NCBI GenBank assembly: GCA_030536575.1
Contig: JAUNPS010000030.1
Location: 1 to 56,948 of the forward strand
Source: Eubacteriales bacterium
Lineage (GTDB): Bacteria; Bacillota; Clostridia; Lachnospirales; Lachnospiraceae
Direction of reading: 5' to 3'
Length of the DNA: 56,948 nucleotides
This document shows positions 45,945 through 54,311 of this stretch, piece by piece. The notes under the pieces are model-generated. The model was given only the letters and a program-made list of their open reading frames with translations, was not told the origin of the DNA and ran no database searches. The stretch's first letter is position 1. The number at the start of each line of letters is the position of its first letter. The position numbers and the translations under genes were made by a program.

Positions 45945-46465
45945 ACGAAGCGTTTAAGCAGGATTGGAAAAGATATAAGCGAAGCGAGTGGTCAAGAAAG
46001 TGCCTGTTTGATTTGTTAAAAAGTCAAACAATGAAATATATTTTGGCTGGTAGATTAAGTAATAGCCCAAATATTCTCGCAAAAGTATGGGGGGGGGTAC
46101 AGAAGCATTTGGGACATAAGATGGGGTGCGAAATCGGATGGGAGAATGTAGGCCCTGGTCTCGTCTTATCCCATCCGTATGGTATTACTGTAAATGGCGG
46201 AGCAAAGATTGGTAAAGATTGTACCTTGTTTAAAGGGTGCACAATTGGAAGTATCCGAGGCGGGAAGAATGCAGGAGTTCCTACTTTAGGAGATAGAGTA
46301 GCTGTTTGTTGTAATGCTATGGTATGTGGAAATATTACAGTTGGAAATGATGTACTTATAGCTGCAGGAGCGTATGTTAATTTTAATGTTCCGGATAACA
46401 GTATAGTATTAGGAAATCCTGGGACAATCCATCATAAAAAAAATCCGTCTAAATTTTATTTGTAA
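45941..46465 (+). CDS. Serine acetyltransferase-like (hexapeptide) acyltransferase
   Basis: A 174-residue left-handed beta-helix protein of the CysE/SAT-like group: CEIGWENVGPGLVLSHPYGI, then hexapeptide repeats (GAKIGKDCTLFKGCTIGS, NITVGNDVLIAAGAYVNFN) and a VLGNPG end. In polysaccharide loci such short SAT-like proteins O-acetylate sugars rather than make cysteine; that is inferred from context. A G9 tract (46089-46097) encodes part of VWGGVQ at residues 49-53; loss or gain of one G would cause early termination (under 75 residues). Overlaps the previous gene by 4 bases. Confidence 0.85.
   Translation: MNEAFKQDWKRYKRSEWSRKCLFDLLKSQTMKYILAGRLSNSPNILAKVWGGVQKHLGHKMGCEIGWENVGPGLVLSHPYGITVNGGAKIGKDCTLFKGCTIGSIRGGKNAGVPTLGDRVAVCCNAMVCGNITVGNDVLIAAGAYVNFNVPDNSIVLGNPGTIHHKKNPSKFYL
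46089..46097 (+). repeat. G9 homopolymer in the SAT-like acyltransferase
   Basis: Nine G starting in the Trp codon TGG at residue 50. In this sequence the gene is in frame (ON). With G10 a TAA follows eight codons later; with G8 a TAG follows about 20 codons later. Confidence 0.95.
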
Positions 46466-46474
46466 GGAATCGAT

Positions 46475-47581
46475 ATGAAAATTGGTATTATGGTTTTGAG
46501 CATTGGCTCATTTGGGAAAAAAGGTTTTTATAATCTTCAGGAGATAGGACTGGCGAAGGCAATGGATGCGCTCTGCGATGAGACGAAAGTATATAAGCTA
46601 GTTCCAATGTCTGAGGAAGGGAAAGAAGAACATATTGAGGGAACACGGCACGCTTTCATTCGCAGCTTGCCATCGAAGCGGGTGGGGACAAACGGAGTCC
46701 CTGATATGGAATTGCTAGAGCGGGATTTGGATGCCCTAATTTGTTTTTCAGATACACAGCTTATGCTTCCAAAAGTTTATCGCTGGGCAAAGAAATATCA
46801 CATTCCGCTGTTCCCTTATATTGGCGTGGTGGAAAGTCACAGTACTAATCCGTTGAAGAAAGCTGTGATTGATATGTTGTTTCTGCGAAATGTTGCAGTA
46901 TATCGAAAGTGCCATTGTTTTGTGAAAACGCTGTCAGTCAGAGAAAGGTTGACTAGGGCAGGAGTGCAAGGGGTAACGGTTGTGCCAGTGGGACTGGATT
47001 CAGATTTGCTTCATGCGGATTATGAACATGTTTGTGTATCGAAATTGAAGAAAAAGTATGGTTATCGGGAAGCAGATAAGGTCCTTCTTTTTATCGGCAG
47101 GCTGATTGACGAGAAGCAGCCTGTGAAAATGATTGATATTTTGGCAGAAATCCGACAGAAGGATGCTTCTTACAAGCTGCTGATGGTGGGCACGGGAGAA
47201 TTGAAAGATGCAGTGGAAGCCAGAATCCAGAAGCTGGGTGTGCAGGATGATGTGCAGATGGTGGAGCGTATTCCAAACAGTGATATTTGGGAACTATATC
47301 GATTTGCGGATGCCTTGGTGAATCTGAACCAGCAGGAAATTTTCGGTATGGCCATTCTGGAGGCTATGTACTATGGTTGCAAGGTGGTGGCTTGGAATGC
47401 TCCCGGACCGAATCTGATTGTTGAGAGTGGTGTTTCCGGCTGGATTGCATCCAATGAAAAGGGAATTATTGCCGGAATCATTGATGACAAAAAGATGCAG
47501 GAGGATGCGCATCTTCGAATTGTGGAGCATTTTTTATGGAAAAATGCTGCGGAAAAAGTATTTCACGAGATAGCGTCCTGA
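46475..47581 (+). CDS. GT4-family glycosyltransferase
   Basis: A 368-residue GT-B enzyme. The C-terminal half has FIGRLIDEKQPVKMIDIL, LMVGTGELKDAVEA and a nucleotide-sugar block NLNQQEIFGMAILEAMYYG with the conserved E-x7-E. The N-terminal half (IGIMVLSIGSFGKKGFYN) is less typical and gives no acceptor information. Donor and linkage cannot be stated. AAGGAATCGAT precedes the ATG; the gene lies 9 bases after the acyltransferase. Confidence 0.88.
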   Translation: MKIGIMVLSIGSFGKKGFYNLQEIGLAKAMDALCDETKVYKLVPMSEEGKEEHIEGTRHAFIRSLPSKRVGTNGVPDMELLERDLDALICFSDTQLMLPKVYRWAKKYHIPLFPYIGVVESHSTNPLKKAVIDMLFLRNVAVYRKCHCFVKTLSVRERLTRAGVQGVTVVPVGLDSDLLHADYEHVCVSKLKKKYGYREADKVLLFIGRLIDEKQPVKMIDILAEIRQKDASYKLLMVGTGELKDAVEARIQKLGVQDDVQMVERIPNSDIWELYRFADALVNLNQQEIFGMAILEAMYYGCKVVAWNAPGPNLIVESGVSGWIASNEKGIIAGIIDDKKMQEDAHLRIVEHFLWKNAAEKVFHEIAS

Positions 47582-47598
47582 TAAATAGGAGGAGAGTT

Positions 47599-48445
47599 AT
47601 GTTAGAGGTAAAAGTATTTGGCGGCTTGGGAAATCAGATGTTCCAGTATGCATTTTATCGCTATTTATTGCAAAATAATGATGTTATGCTGAATATCAGT
47701 GACTATTTAGTTCATCGCCATCATCAAGGATTCGAGTTGGACAGAGTATTTAATTTATCTGGTTCGTACTACAATAAAGAAGAAAGTCATATAGCTATTC
47801 ATGCAAATAGTGTAATCATTCGGCTGTTGCAGAAGCTATTACGAGCTCGGATTGCCAGAGAGGCTGAGTACTATGAGCATAAGGAAGTTTCCTTTGTTCC
47901 GGATATTCAATTTCATACGGATGTATATTTTGTCGGCTTTTGGCAAGATGTCAGATATGTTGAACCGATAAAGGCTGACTTGCTGAAAGATTTCTCTTTT
48001 GCGAAATTGGACAAACGGAATGCTGATTTTATGAACAGCATTGCGGACCGGGAAACGGTTTCAGTACATGTTCGGCGTGGAGACTATCTTACGTCGGCAT
48101 CACTAGGTAACGTTTGCAATAATGAATATTATTCCAAAGCTATTGAGTTTATTCAGGAGCACGTTAAGAATCCCTTATTTGTTTTTTTCTCGGATGACAT
48201 TGAATGGTGCAAAGAGAATTTTAACCACATAGATGCCAAATATGTGGATTGGAATTCGGGGGGGGGGTTCTTATCGGGATATGCAGCTGATGACTATGTG
48301 CAAGAACTGTATTATTGCAAACAGTAGCTTCAGTTGGTGGGGAGCTTATCTCAATCAAAATGTGAATATTGTGATATGTCCGGAGCAATGGAATGCAGCG
48401 TATCAGCTTAACAGATTAAAGTGTGAAACGTGGACGGCACTTTGA
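47599..48445 (+). pseudogene. GT11 alpha-1,2-fucosyltransferase-like gene, frameshifted (phase OFF) at a G10 tract
   Basis: From ATG 47599 (AGGAGG before it) the frame encodes a GT11 enzyme: VFGGLGNQMFQYAFYRYL at the start and the GDP-fucose motif HVRRGDY at 157-163. At residue 220 the frame enters G10 (48258-48267) and ends at 48327, giving 242 residues with a non-family tail. With nine G the frame would continue as SYRDMQLMTMCKNCIIANSS then FSWWGAYLNQN, the conserved GT11 end, to 48445 (281 residues, normal length). The rest of the gene shows no decay, so it is better called a phase-variable OFF allele than a dead gene. Galactosyl or fucosyl transfer is the family activity; acceptor unknown. 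Confidence 0.88.
48258..48267 (+). repeat. G10 homopolymer causing the GT11 frameshift
   Basis: Ten G, longest homopolymer of G noticed in the window. Nine G would be in frame with the downstream conserved region. Confidence 0.95.
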
Positions 48446-48666
48446 TGTCATTTTAACAGGAATGTATGGCGCTGCATACTGTAAAAAGCTCCGCATTCAC
48501 AGTTGAATTACAAATAAATATCGGTATCTCGCTCCCTTACAGGACAACCGATGTTGACGCAGGAAAATTCCCACGCGCAGACTGCATTCATAGTTCGTGG
48601 CGTTTGCATGGAGAATAATCTATTTTGTGAATGTTGAAATTGTTGTTAATTTAGGAGAATAAAGTT

Positions 48667-49869
48667 ATGAGAGTTCTGATGATACCATCTTTTTTTCGAA
48701 ATACAGAGTATCGATCATCGGGGAGTTTCTTTACAGATCAGGCCATTCTTATGCAGGAGCGGGGACATACAGTTTCCATCATATATGCAGATACCTACTC
48801 AATCAAATACATAGGGGATTACCTGAACTACAAAGAGTATGATGAAATATTGAGTGGGGTTCCTGTGCATCGTGACAAGGCATTTACGCCTTTTAAACGC
48901 AAGGGGTTTCTGGGAAATCAACGGCGATTTGTGCGGTGCTGCTTAAAAATTGTGAAAAAGAATTATCCGAATCAATTCCCCTTTGATATTATCCACGCCC
49001 AGAATTGTGTCTGGGCAGGTGCTGCGGCTCGGGCTTTGTCAGAACGGTACGGTGTGCCATACGTCGTAACAGAGCATTCCTCCATGTATGAGCTGGCAAC
49101 GGAAAAAGACCTAGCCCTTGTTAGAAAGAATGTTCAGCTTGCTTTGGACGGAGCTAGCGGAGTAATTTGCGTCAGTGACAAATTACGGAGCGTCGTCCAA
49201 AAATATACATCGAATGAGATTTTGGTCATTGGCAACGTGGTCGATGTACAGTCATATTCGCTGATTGACAGGAAAATGAATAAGGAGAAGCCCTTTGTTT
49301 TTACTTCTGTTGCTTTTTTGCAAACTGAGAATCGAATTAAATTAAAGGGGATTGACCTGTTGATTCAAGGATTTCAACGCTTTGCTGAAAAGAATCCCAA
49401 TGCAATACTGAAAATCATCGGTGTACCGAAAAAAATCACGATGGTGTCGGAACTTGTTTTGGCTGCGGGCTTGAAGGATAAGGTACAGATTATTGAGCCG
49501 TTGGACAGAGAAAAAATCTTTGAAGAATACAAAAAAACAAACTGCTTTGTGTTGCTTGGAAAATATGAAACATTTGGGTTGGTTTATGCAGAGGCTATGG
49601 CAACGGGACTTCCTGTTATCGCCACAGACGTAGGGATTGTGTCAGAAATCATTTCTGATGCTTCAGGAGAAATCTGCAAGGAAAGAACTCCGGAATGCGT
49701 GGAAAATGCACTCTTGAATGTTTATTTGAAATATCAGCAATACAATCCACATGAGTTGAGGCAAACAATCACCTCACGCTATTCCAAAGAAATCGTGGGA
49801 AAACAAATTGAGGATGCCTATATACGTGCAGTACATAGTGACATTAACGATGGAAGGAAAACAAAATGA
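48667..49869 (+). CDS. GT4-family glycosyltransferase
   Basis: A 400-residue GT-B enzyme. The N-terminal half starts MRVLMIPSFFRNTEYRSSG and has DIIHAQNCVWAGAAA and VTEHSSMYE; the C-terminal half has LKGIDLLIQGFQRF, LKIIGVPKK and KYETFGLVYAEAMATGLP with the catalytic-site Glu. Similar to colanic-acid/exopolysaccharide GT4 enzymes. It is preceded by 221 bases with no gene, which include an imperfect repeat (GCATTCACAGTT near 48490 and GCATTCATAGTT near 48583), and by TTAGGAG. Its stop overlaps the next start (ATGA). Confidence 0.88.
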   Translation: MRVLMIPSFFRNTEYRSSGSFFTDQAILMQERGHTVSIIYADTYSIKYIGDYLNYKEYDEILSGVPVHRDKAFTPFKRKGFLGNQRRFVRCCLKIVKKNYPNQFPFDIIHAQNCVWAGAAARALSERYGVPYVVTEHSSMYELATEKDLALVRKNVQLALDGASGVICVSDKLRSVVQKYTSNEILVIGNVVDVQSYSLIDRKMNKEKPFVFTSVAFLQTENRIKLKGIDLLIQGFQRFAEKNPNAILKIIGVPKKITMVSELVLAAGLKDKVQIIEPLDREKIFEEYKKTNCFVLLGKYETFGLVYAEAMATGLPVIATDVGIVSEIISDASGEICKERTPECVENALLNVYLKYQQYNPHELRQTITSRYSKEIVGKQIEDAYIRAVHSDINDGRKTK

Positions 49870-50399
49870 ATTTGAAACAAAAAATATTCAAGTTGGCGTT
49901 TGTGCTTGCAGACAAAATACTTCCTCCATACAATCATTGCAGATGGGGGAATGCAATTAAAAACTGCTTTGCCAAACGTCATATGAAGTACGTTGGCAGT
50001 AATGTTCATTGGGGGAAAAATCTTCATGTACCGAATGATTTTTCAATCGGGGATTTCTCTGGCGTGGGAAATAACGCTTATATTGGCTATGGTGTGACAT
50101 TGGGAAATCATGTGATGATGGGAAGAAACGTCACAATCTTCACGTCAAATCACAATACAGATCGAGTCGATGTACCTATGAGTGAGCAGGGAATGTCACG
50201 GGTTTCTCCGCTATGTATTGAAGATGATGTGTGGATTTGTGAAAGCGTCATAATTACTCCGAAATGCTGTCGAATTGGCGAAGGAAGCATTTTGGCAGCA
50301 GGTTCAGTGGTCACAAAGGATGTGCAGCCGTACTCTGTTGTTGGAGGGAATCCGGCAAAGCTGATTAGAATGAGAAAGGGGGGAACAATTAGTGAGTGA
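49866..50399 (+). CDS. Hexapeptide-repeat acyltransferase (LbH)
   Basis: A 177-residue left-handed beta-helix acyltransferase of the maltose/galactoside O-acetyltransferase-like group (IGDFSGVGNNAYIGYGVTLG, VMMGRNVTIFTSNHNTD, ILAAGSVVTKDV, VVGGNPAKLIRMRKG). It probably O-acetylates a sugar of the polymer. A G6 run near the 3' end encodes KGG and is too short to rank with the G9-G10 tracts. It overlaps the next gene by 8 bases. Confidence 0.86.
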   Translation: MNLKQKIFKLAFVLADKILPPYNHCRWGNAIKNCFAKRHMKYVGSNVHWGKNLHVPNDFSIGDFSGVGNNAYIGYGVTLGNHVMMGRNVTIFTSNHNTDRVDVPMSEQGMSRVSPLCIEDDVWICESVIITPKCCRIGEGSILAAGSVVTKDVQPYSVVGGNPAKLIRMRKGGTISE

Positions 50400-51123
50400 T
50401 ATTTTAGTCAGTATTATTACTGTATGCTATAACAGCGAGAAAACAATCGAACGAACGATTTTATCTGTACTGAATCAGACGTACAAGAATATAGAGTATA
50501 TCATTGTGGACGGACTGTCTCAAGATCATACATTGGATATTGTCGCAAAGCATCAAAAGGACTTTGGAGATCGGTTAAAGGTTATTTCGGAAAAAGATAA
50601 TGGAATTTATGATGCAATGAATAAGGGTATTCGGAATGTCCGAGGACAATTGGTCGGAATTATCAACAGTGATGACTACTACGAGAGTACCGCTGTGGAG
50701 CGTATGGTTGAGGCAATGACCAGCGACTCATATCAAATACTGTATGGTTTGTTAAGAAAGACCCATAATGGCGTGGAATATCAGGTTATGATGACAAAGC
50801 ATGAGAATTTGGAAAATGTTATGATTCCACATCCCACCTGTTTTATTACAAAAAAGCTGTATACGGATTTGGGCATGTATAATACGAATTACAAATCCTG
50901 CGCGGATTATGATTTTATGCTAACGATGAAAGAGAAACCAAATGTCCGCTTCATTCCTGTATATCAGGTAATCGCTACATTTGAGGAAACGAACGGTATG
51001 TCATCTAAAGCCTCTGCCCACAGAGAGGTGCTGAAAATGAAAAAAGAGCGTAAGCTGATAAGTAATAAGCAGTTTTTGATTGGGGAAATGAAGATTGTGC
51101 TAAAGGCACTGATCAGCAAATGA
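50392..51123 (+). CDS. GT2-family glycosyltransferase
   Basis: A 243-residue GT-A enzyme. It begins VSIITVCYNSEKTIERTI, has EYIIVDGLSQDHTLDI, the metal-binding area GIINSDDYY, and a later SCADYDFMLTMK. It resembles WcaA-like enzymes in capsule loci that add hexoses to the repeat unit. Start is GTG within the previous gene's end; translation is coupled. Confidence 0.9.
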   Translation: MSDILVSIITVCYNSEKTIERTILSVLNQTYKNIEYIIVDGLSQDHTLDIVAKHQKDFGDRLKVISEKDNGIYDAMNKGIRNVRGQLVGIINSDDYYESTAVERMVEAMTSDSYQILYGLLRKTHNGVEYQVMMTKHENLENVMIPHPTCFITKKLYTDLGMYNTNYKSCADYDFMLTMKEKPNVRFIPVYQVIATFEETNGMSSKASAHREVLKMKKERKLISNKQFLIGEMKIVLKALISK

Positions 51124-51144
51124 AGCACATAAGAGGGCAGAACA

Positions 51145-51708
51145 ATGAATAAGATTTGTAGATTAATGAATCGACTATTTAATACAGCTATCTTAAAAAG
51201 ACAGGGCGTTGAACATGGTGATAACATTAAAATTAATGGCCGCATATTCATACAAAACGGCGGAGAAATTTCAATTGGAAACGATGTGAAGATTAATTCG
51301 TCGATTAAAGCCAATCCGACGTCAGGAGTAATTACAAAACTCTGTACTGACAGAAATGGAAAAGTCAAAATCGGAAATCGTGTAGGGATTTCAAATGCCA
51401 CTATTTTTGCTTTCGGTGAAATAACCATTGAGGATGACGTGGATATAGGAGCGGGAGCGAAAATATTTGATTCGGATTTTCATAGCGTAGATTTTTCTGA
51501 ACGAAAAAATAATGTTGGAGTTAAAGTCAAGCCTGTAAAAATTTGTGAAGGCGCATTTATTGGTGCAGAAGCAATTATTTTGAAAGGTGTTACGGTAGGA
51601 AAGCACAGTGTCGTTGGAGCTGGATCTGTAGTGACCAAGAATATTCCAGATTATGAAATCTGGGGGGGCAATCCGGCCAGATATATAGGCATATGCAATG
51701 GACGCTAG
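51145..51708 (+). CDS. Hexapeptide-repeat acyltransferase (LbH)
   Basis: A 187-residue beta-helix acyltransferase, third such gene in the locus (GGEISIGNDVKINSSIKANP, GEITIEDDVDIGAGAKIFDS, FIGAEAIILKGVTVGKHSVV, WGGNPARYIG). A putative O-acetyl donor for the polymer. A G7 run (51662-51668) encodes the conserved WGG motif. After the stop, 132 bases without a gene precede the polymerase. Confidence 0.86.
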   Translation: MNKICRLMNRLFNTAILKRQGVEHGDNIKINGRIFIQNGGEISIGNDVKINSSIKANPTSGVITKLCTDRNGKVKIGNRVGISNATIFAFGEITIEDDVDIGAGAKIFDSDFHSVDFSERKNNVGVKVKPVKICEGAFIGAEAIILKGVTVGKHSVVGAGSVVTKNIPDYEIWGGNPARYIGICNGR

Positions 51709-51840
51709 CAGGGACAAATTGATTCTTTGTACACAAATGAGCGTGAATCAGTATCTAGTGGAATACAATGAAATTGTTGACGGAAATGTCATTATGTGAT
51801 AAATCACCATAGATGGAAAAATAAATGAGGAAGTAGTGTA

Positions 51841-53091
51841 ATGAGAAGTAGAGAGGTCAATATGAATGGGATGTTCACAATAAGAAAAAGTACCCTAATG
51901 ATTGTGATTGTCATGATACTGATGCACAATGTATTCTATCTGGCACCAAATTCATTTGGCCCTATAAGCTATGCGGATTTTCTGTTCCTGTTTTCAATTG
52001 GCGTTGTCTTCTATTATTTTACCAAAGATAGAAGGATGCTCTTTAGGGGGAATTTTGCAAGGCTTGTTTGGATGGTACCGATGCTGATATTCCTGTCCAG
52101 TTTCGCAGCCTGGTACAATTACGGACAGCCGATTACTAGCGGCATACTGACCCAAAGATATTGGTTTTCCACGATTTTTTTATATTTTTTCTTCGTATAT
52201 ATGATTGAAGATGGAAAGCTGGATTATGATTTCTTTTTTAGAATATTGAACGGCATTGTTATTGTGGAATTGATTCTGTATTTCACGCAGTTTTTCATTG
52301 GCGATACATTTATGTTTTTGAATATCAATCATAATTATCGTTATGGAACGCTTCGCCTTTACTGTAATACCAATTATATGGTTTTGGCAGCATTGAATGC
52401 CTTATTCAGGGGGTGTTCTGAAAAAAAAAGCCGGGTATTCAATTTTGCATTGACAGCTGCTGTGATTTTGTATTTCTTTCTTGTCAATAAGGGAAGAAGT
52501 GCAACAATAGGTTTCATGATTGGATTAGCTATGGTGGTTCTTTTCAGTCCTGTCAGAATGAGATATAAAATTTTGATTGGAGCTATTGCGTTTGTAATTG
52601 GCTTGAATTACCTTTGGACATCAACACTTGTCCAGGACTTCTGGGGTGTTGTGGTTGGAGGTCAGATGGATGGTACTTACAATGTCCGTCTGAGAAGTCA
52701 GGAATTTTATATGAAGAAATGGCAAAGTTCTCCTGTTGCATTCATATTGGGATATGGCTATGGTAATTCAAAGATAGGTGCCTCAATGGTCGCCACAGGA
52801 GCTTCGCAAGGATTTGGATATGCGGATAATGGCTTATACGGTTTTGTTTCGTGTTATGGTGTGGTAGGATTATTGTGGTATCTTTTGTTTTGTAGTAAAA
52901 GAGTACTTGCGTGGTGGAAAGCAAGAGATGGAAAAGGAGTTATTGTCTTGGCTTCTTTAATTATGATGCTGACGCAGTATAAAACAATAGTATCTTATTT
53001 CTACACACAACATTCTTTTGAAGCGGTTATGGTTATGACTGTAATCGAATTGATTCTGAGAGAGAAGAATGGAATGACAACGGAGGATTAG
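51841..53091 (+). CDS. O-antigen/capsule polymerase (Wzy-like) membrane protein
   Basis: A 416-residue membrane protein with about 10-11 hydrophobic segments and a large external loop containing YNVRLRSQEFYMKKWQSSP, the pattern of Wzy/O-antigen ligase-like proteins (Wzy are poorly conserved, so the call rests on topology and context). It would link repeat units delivered by the flippase encoded downstream. Start could be ATG 51841 (GAGGAAG before it) or ATG 51862. One base separates it from the next gene. Confidence 0.75.
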   Translation: MRSREVNMNGMFTIRKSTLMIVIVMILMHNVFYLAPNSFGPISYADFLFLFSIGVVFYYFTKDRRMLFRGNFARLVWMVPMLIFLSSFAAWYNYGQPITSGILTQRYWFSTIFLYFFFVYMIEDGKLDYDFFFRILNGIVIVELILYFTQFFIGDTFMFLNINHNYRYGTLRLYCNTNYMVLAALNALFRGCSEKKSRVFNFALTAAVILYFFLVNKGRSATIGFMIGLAMVVLFSPVRMRYKILIGAIAFVIGLNYLWTSTLVQDFWGVVVGGQMDGTYNVRLRSQEFYMKKWQSSPVAFILGYGYGNSKIGASMVATGASQGFGYADNGLYGFVSCYGVVGLLWYLLFCSKRVLAWWKARDGKGVIVLASLIMMLTQYKTIVSYFYTQHSFEAVMVMTVIELILREKNGMTTED

Positions 53092-53092
53092 C

Positions 53093-54283
53093 ATGAGCAG
53101 ATTTGGAATCATCGTCATTGGTTACAATCGGGCGGAAAGCGTTGAAAGACTTTTGAGAGGACTGTGCGATGCTTCTTATGATGGCGATTCGGTTACACTG
53201 ATTATCAGCATCGATAAGAGCGATACTACAGCGGTATGTGAAGTTGCCCGGAGTTTCAATTGGAAATACGGGGAGAAAATTGTTGAGGAGCAGATAGAAC
53301 GACTAGGCCTAAAGAACCATATCCTAAAATGCGGCTCATATATGGAAAAGTACGGACTGGACGCTGTCGCGGTGTTTGAAGATGACATCTACCCTGCCAA
53401 GGCTTTCTATGAGTACATGAAACAAACTGTGAATCAGTACCAGGATAATCCGGATATTGCAGGAATTTCTTTGTATGGACCGCAAATGAACAAAGGAGCT
53501 GGTTTACCGTTTGTCCCCAGACCCTCAAAATACGATGTGTTCTTTGTGCAGTATGCGGAATCGTGGGGGCAGGTATGGCTAAGGAAACAGTGGGCACAAT
53601 TTGCGCAATGGCTCACGACAGAGAATAACGATGACTTTGAACGCGGAGAAATACCACCTTTTGTATGTGGATTCGGAAAAAAATCCTGGCTGAAGTATCA
53701 CATAAAGTACTGCATTGAGAAGAATAAGTATTTTGTATATCCGTACAGGTCGTACAGTACATGTTTCTGTGATGCCGGTGAGCATAGCGGCGGAGACATC
53801 ACATTATATCAAACGTCTCTGGAAGAAAGCACATCCCGTGATTTGCGGCTTCCTGACTCTCTGGAGGATGCGGTGGTGTATGACGCATTTTTTGAAGCTA
53901 TTGACAGAACACATACCATATGCTTTGATCTGTATGGGGAAAAAGACATCTATACCGGATATCAAAAACTGGTTACCTGCCGCAGTAATCTGCCGTATCG
54001 GTGTATCGGTACATACGGGCTGCAGATGAAGCCTCATGAGATGAATTACTTCTTGGAAATCCCCGGAAACGGCATTTATGTGTACGACTTGAAAGAAAAA
54101 GGTGTAGCAAATAAGAAATCAGTTGATCCTTTAGGAAGACTGAACTATTATAATTTGTATAATCCGAATACGCACACTGCTTTCGCTTTGTATACACACC
54201 TTCTGAAAAAACAGATTAATTATATGTGGGGAAGAAGAAAAAATTTGGTGAGAAAGATCAGGCGTAAGCTCCATCTTTCGTAA
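53093..54283 (+). CDS. GT-A-like glycosyltransferase (GT2/GNT-I-like)
   Basis: A 396-residue protein beginning FGIIVIGYNRAESVERLLRG, with IISIDKSDTT and an acidic AVAVFEDDIYPAKAFYEYM resembling the D-x-D area of GT2/GT13-like enzymes. A central block (YAESWGQVWLRKQW, VCGFGKKSWLKYH) matches proteins often found in polysaccharide loci; the last 120 residues are unassigned. Soluble, with no membrane segment. Donor unknown. Confidence 0.72.
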   Translation: MSRFGIIVIGYNRAESVERLLRGLCDASYDGDSVTLIISIDKSDTTAVCEVARSFNWKYGEKIVEEQIERLGLKNHILKCGSYMEKYGLDAVAVFEDDIYPAKAFYEYMKQTVNQYQDNPDIAGISLYGPQMNKGAGLPFVPRPSKYDVFFVQYAESWGQVWLRKQWAQFAQWLTTENNDDFERGEIPPFVCGFGKKSWLKYHIKYCIEKNKYFVYPYRSYSTCFCDAGEHSGGDITLYQTSLEESTSRDLRLPDSLEDAVVYDAFFEAIDRTHTICFDLYGEKDIYTGYQKLVTCRSNLPYRCIGTYGLQMKPHEMNYFLEIPGNGIYVYDLKEKGVANKKSVDPLGRLNYYNLYNPNTHTAFALYTHLLKKQINYMWGRRKNLVRKIRRKLHLS

Positions 54284-54311
54284 CCAGAATTATGAAAGGA
54301 ACTCATATTTG

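Noticed and set aside
50378-50383. G6 run at the end of the second acyltransferase
   Set aside because: It lies in the last few codons and is too short to claim as a slippage site; comparable G6 runs occur in argD.
51662-51668. G7 run in the third beta-helix acyltransferase
   Set aside because: It encodes the conserved WGGNPA motif of the family and is shorter than the G9-G10 tracts, so coding constraint explains it.
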